Assembly (NCBI GenBank): GCA_029934095.1
Contig: JAOZMV010000055.1
Coordinates: 1-8,099, forward strand
DNA: 8,099 nt
Reading direction: 5' to 3'
DNA from: Desulfuromusa sp.
GTDB taxonomy: Bacteria > Desulfobacterota > Desulfuromonadia > Desulfuromonadales > Geopsychrobacteraceae
Part shown: in pieces, positions 5,762-8,099 of the stretch
Position numbering within the stretch: position 1 is the first letter of the stretch
Layout of the letters: each line of letters starts with the position of its first letter
Notes under the pieces: model-generated
Seen by the model: only the letters and a program-made list of their open reading frames with translations
The model's database searches: none
What the model was told of the DNA's origin: nothing
Translations under genes and position numbers: made by a program

Positions 5762-7897
5762 TTGGCAACAAATAAGGATAAATTACTCGAGTCGGCACAG
5801 AAAAACCTGAAGAAAAAACAGGTTTCAAAGGCGATAAAGGACTACGTTAAAATTGTCAAGCTGGATCCTGCTGATGTTCGTTCGCAACAAAAGTTGGCAG
5901 AGCTGTATGTCCGGACCGGCAAAAATACGGAGGCCTATGAACAATATGAATCTGTAGCCATACATTTTTCTGACAATGGTTTCTATTTGAAGGCAATTGC
6001 AATCTACAAACAGATGCAACGCCTCGATCCCGGACAGATCGCCTTGTTCACCCGCCTTGCTGATTTAAATGAAAAACAGGGGCTGATTGGCAATGCTCTG
6101 GCCGAGTACCGTAACCTGGTTGACTATTACGCTCGCAACGGGATGATAGCGGATGAGATTAAAACGCTAGAAAAAATGCGTGATCTTGACCTTAATAACT
6201 TGAATGTCCGGGTTAAGCTTGCAGAAGTTTTTGCCAGCAATGAGCGTGAAGAAGAAGGTTATCTTGAGCTTGAATCTGTTCTTGAGATCTTATCAAAAAA
6301 AGGTGATTTTGATAAAATACTCAAGCTCTATAAGATGTTTCTCCCCTTTTACCCGAATAATGAAAAGTTGCAGATGGGGTTGGCGCTGGCTTTTTATGAA
6401 AAGAGTGATTTTGGAAGAGGCGTCGTAATTCTGGAAAATTTATTAAAGGATAAACCGAAAGACCCAGATTTATTGCGTTTGCTGGGTCGAGGTTATGCTG
6501 ATTTAAAGAAGTGGAACAAAGCCTGTGAAACTTACCAGTACCTCTTGGATATGGATCCATCAGATCTGGATATCCGTGAATCGATGATCAGGTGTGAAAT
6601 TGGCAGTGAACAGTATGATCGTGCCCTGGCTGAGTTGGAAGAATGGAAGGACACTTTTTTTAAAGCGGATCGTTTGGATCACTTGAAGGAAAGCTATGAA
6701 ATTCTCAAAGAAAAACTTGTCGATAATCGCACCATTCTGCAGACGCTTGACGCAATTTATGAGTTAACAGGTGACGGTGACAAGCTTCTTAACATTATCA
6801 GTGAGCAGGAAGACAACCTGGAAGAGACGGTTGTTGAAGAAACTATCTCTGACTCTTTACTCGGTATAACTGGTGAAGATATTGATGATTCTGATGTTGC
6901 CCTTGAGTTAATCGATGTTGATGAAGAGATGTCCTTTGATGTCGTCGAGGATGGGGTTGTTGACCTGCAGTTAGAATCTTCACTCGATGATGAATCCACC
7001 GGTGAAAGTGCAGAGGCTGATGCGATCATTGAGCTGGAAATTGATGACAGTCTGGATTTAGTCAAGGCTAAAAAAGATGATCTGGAGTTTTCTATTGATT
7101 TGGAAGAAGGTCGTTCTGAAGAATCTGCACCGGTAGCCGAACATAACCTTTCAGCTGATTTGGAAGAAGCAGAATTTTATATTCGGCAGGGTCTGTATGT
7201 AGAAGCAGAACAACTGTGCCGCGATATCCTGGTGTATGCCCCCGATTCTGTAGAATGTGCTCAAAAGCTAAAAGAAATAGAAGCTTTGCTGAAGCAGAAG
7301 CAAGCGCCGTCAACAGCTGAACAACCGTCTGCTGCTACTGGCCCGGTGTTCGACAATATTGTCGACAGTGATGTCAATTTTGATTTTGCGCTGGATTCCC
7401 TGCAGGCAGATAAAACTGCTGAAAAAAAGATTTTTAAAACTGATGTTGATGAGCAGATTGCTGCAGATGATCTGGAATCCCATTATAACCTTGGTATCGC
7501 CTACCGGGAGATGGGTTTGTTGGATGATGCCATCAGTGAATTTGAAAAAGCGGAAAAGGAACCCGCCCGTTATGTTGATTGCCAGACTCTGAAAGGGCTT
7601 AGTTTTTCAGATAAGAATGATTATGCAACAGCAGAACTGATGTTTCAGCAAGCGCTTGATTCCTCCCACTTAGAAGAAGTACAGCGATTGAACCTAGGTT
7701 ATGAACTTGGTTTGCTTTATGAGCGATCCGACCGTTCCAATGATGCATTAAACAGTTACCAGGATGTTTTTTCTCAGGATCAGGATTACCGGGATATCAG
7801 AGATAAAATTTCTGTACTTCAAAACACTCTTGGCATCACCGAAGAGAATTTTCAGGTTGCCACAGAAGAGAAAAAAGAGCGAATTTCTTTTCTTTAG
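5762..7897 (+). CDS. Large TPR protein with acidic central region, unknown function (FimV-like layout)
   Basis: A 711-aa protein with no signal peptide or membrane helix, so probably cytoplasmic. I do not recognise a named gene. Residues 1-345 are an all-helical TPR-type array (LDP or DP ends at 34-36, 88-90, 264-266), including a 54-residue super-repeat at 44-205. Residues 348-468 are strongly acidic and low in complexity, with recurring D/E-flanked hydrophobic patches. A lone TPR-like hairpin follows at about 468-496, then a second acidic/linker stretch (about 510-570). Three C-terminal TPRs span about 572-680, the first with NLGIAYREMGLLDDAISEFEKA at 576-597. It ends in a basic-hydrophobic tail, KKERISFL. 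TPR arrays are protein-binding scaffolds. The layout and the ExeA-like ATPase 30 bases downstream suggest a role in assembling a pilus, secretion or other envelope machine. Start is TTG (GGGAG site). The N-terminal MATNKDK opening matches my memory of Geobacter-type homologues. Confidence 0.88.
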   Translation: MATNKDKLLESAQKNLKKKQVSKAIKDYVKIVKLDPADVRSQQKLAELYVRTGKNTEAYEQYESVAIHFSDNGFYLKAIAIYKQMQRLDPGQIALFTRLADLNEKQGLIGNALAEYRNLVDYYARNGMIADEIKTLEKMRDLDLNNLNVRVKLAEVFASNEREEEGYLELESVLEILSKKGDFDKILKLYKMFLPFYPNNEKLQMGLALAFYEKSDFGRGVVILENLLKDKPKDPDLLRLLGRGYADLKKWNKACETYQYLLDMDPSDLDIRESMIRCEIGSEQYDRALAELEEWKDTFFKADRLDHLKESYEILKEKLVDNRTILQTLDAIYELTGDGDKLLNIISEQEDNLEETVVEETISDSLLGITGEDIDDSDVALELIDVDEEMSFDVVEDGVVDLQLESSLDDESTGESAEADAIIELEIDDSLDLVKAKKDDLEFSIDLEEGRSEESAPVAEHNLSADLEEAEFYIRQGLYVEAEQLCRDILVYAPDSVECAQKLKEIEALLKQKQAPSTAEQPSAATGPVFDNIVDSDVNFDFALDSLQADKTAEKKIFKTDVDEQIAADDLESHYNLGIAYREMGLLDDAISEFEKAEKEPARYVDCQTLKGLSFSDKNDYATAELMFQQALDSSHLEEVQRLNLGYELGLLYERSDRSNDALNSYQDVFSQDQDYRDIRDKISVLQNTLGITEENFQVATEEKKERISFL

Positions 7898-7918
7898 CAA
7901 TTTTGTTTTTTTTATGCT

Positions 7919-7922
7919 GGAG
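7919..7922 (+). promoter_or_regulatory. Ribosome binding site of the ExeA-like ATPase gene
   Basis: GGAG stands 5 bases before ATG 7928, supporting that start. The 30-base gap after the TPR stop shows no hairpin, only a T-run (7906-7913), so the two genes are probably co-transcribed. Confidence 0.7.
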
Positions 7923-7927
7923 CTTTT

Positions 7928-8099
7928 ATGGGTTATACCGACCACTTTAACTTTGAGCGTGAACCATTTTCTAACGCGCCGAATGACAAATTTTATTTCG
8001 ACAGTGATCAACATAACCAAGCCTTGTTGAGGCTGAAGTATTCTGTTGATTCAGATAAGGGGTTAGCGGTTCTGGTCGGTGGTGTCGGGACTGGAAAGA
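7928..8099 (+). CDS. ExeA/GspA/MshM-like AAA ATPase (5' part, cut by window end)
   Basis: Only the first 57 codons are present. The start MGYTDHFNFEREPFSNAP and the following DSDQHNQALLRLKYSV match the N-terminal pattern of the ExeA/GspA/MshM ATPase group: an aromatic residue, then EPF, a proline, then an H..AL helix before the P-loop. The Walker A motif GGVGTGK fills residues 51-57 and the window ends one base later; the next codon begins with A, fitting the expected T or S. Established knowledge: ExeA is an inner-membrane ATPase that, with ExeB, helps place the secretin through peptidoglycan, and MshM is the counterpart in MSHA pilus loci. Whether this copy has a membrane helix or peptidoglycan-binding domain cannot be seen. 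Related ATPases also occur in exopolysaccharide (XrtA) loci, and short versions resemble transposition helper ATPases, but the neighbour argues for a pilus or secretion role. Confidence 0.8.
   Translation, partial: MGYTDHFNFEREPFSNAPNDKFYFDSDQHNQALLRLKYSVDSDKGLAVLVGGVGTGK

Noticed and set aside
6757..7065. Serine-rich 102-residue open frame on the minus strand
   Set aside because: It is the antisense shadow of the acidic region: GAT/GAA/GAG codons read backwards give ATC/TTC/CTC and, in shifted frames, runs of TCx serine codons. It has no ribosome site or family resemblance.
7764..8030. 88-residue + strand open frame over the end of the TPR gene and start of the ATPase
   Set aside because: It overlaps two supported genes in another frame, and its composition is that of translated T-rich sequence.

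Overview
The window looks like a piece of a chromosome from a mid-GC deltaproteobacterium, most likely of the Desulfuromonadales (Geobacter, Desulfuromonas, Pelobacter and relatives). This rests on recognised protein families and remembered gene order, not on a search. The key pointers are a giant DHH-CBS-CBS-nucleotidyltransferase fusion of the A-adding type, the M50 protease / scpA / scpB / rluB string, and a TPR protein with an acidic middle followed by an ExeA/MshM-like ATPase. All genes lie on the + strand. Coding density is high, and no gene-less stretch exceeds about 175 bases.

Region 1 (51-2711) encodes the 886-residue tRNA 3'-end nucleotidyltransferase fusion. It is followed by a short intergenic stretch (2712-2858) with a sigma70-like promoter candidate and two small hairpins. 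Region 2 (2859-5586) is a tight, probably co-transcribed cluster: an integral-membrane M50 (site-2-protease-like) metallopeptidase, scpA, scpB and rluB. Its junctions are a 3-base gap, an 8-base overlap and a directly abutting stop/start. ScpA and ScpB are the non-SMC subunits of condensin. RluB is a 23S rRNA pseudouridine synthase that commonly travels with scpAB.

Region 3 (5587-8099) starts with an AT-rich then hairpin-rich leader of about 175 bases. It leads into a 711-residue TPR protein, best started at a TTG codon at 5762, and then the first 57 codons of an AAA ATPase of the ExeA/GspA/MshM type, cut off by the window edge just inside its Walker A loop. This pair probably opens a type II secretion or type IV pilus-like gene cluster beyond the window.

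Most of the window is conserved housekeeping. The least explained parts are the TPR protein (an exact 54-residue super-repeat at its N-terminus, an acidic middle with recurring short motifs), its structured leader, and the apparently catalytically intact DHH phosphoesterase domain fused to the tRNA nucleotidyltransferase. I found no mobile element, CRISPR array, tRNA or rRNA gene.
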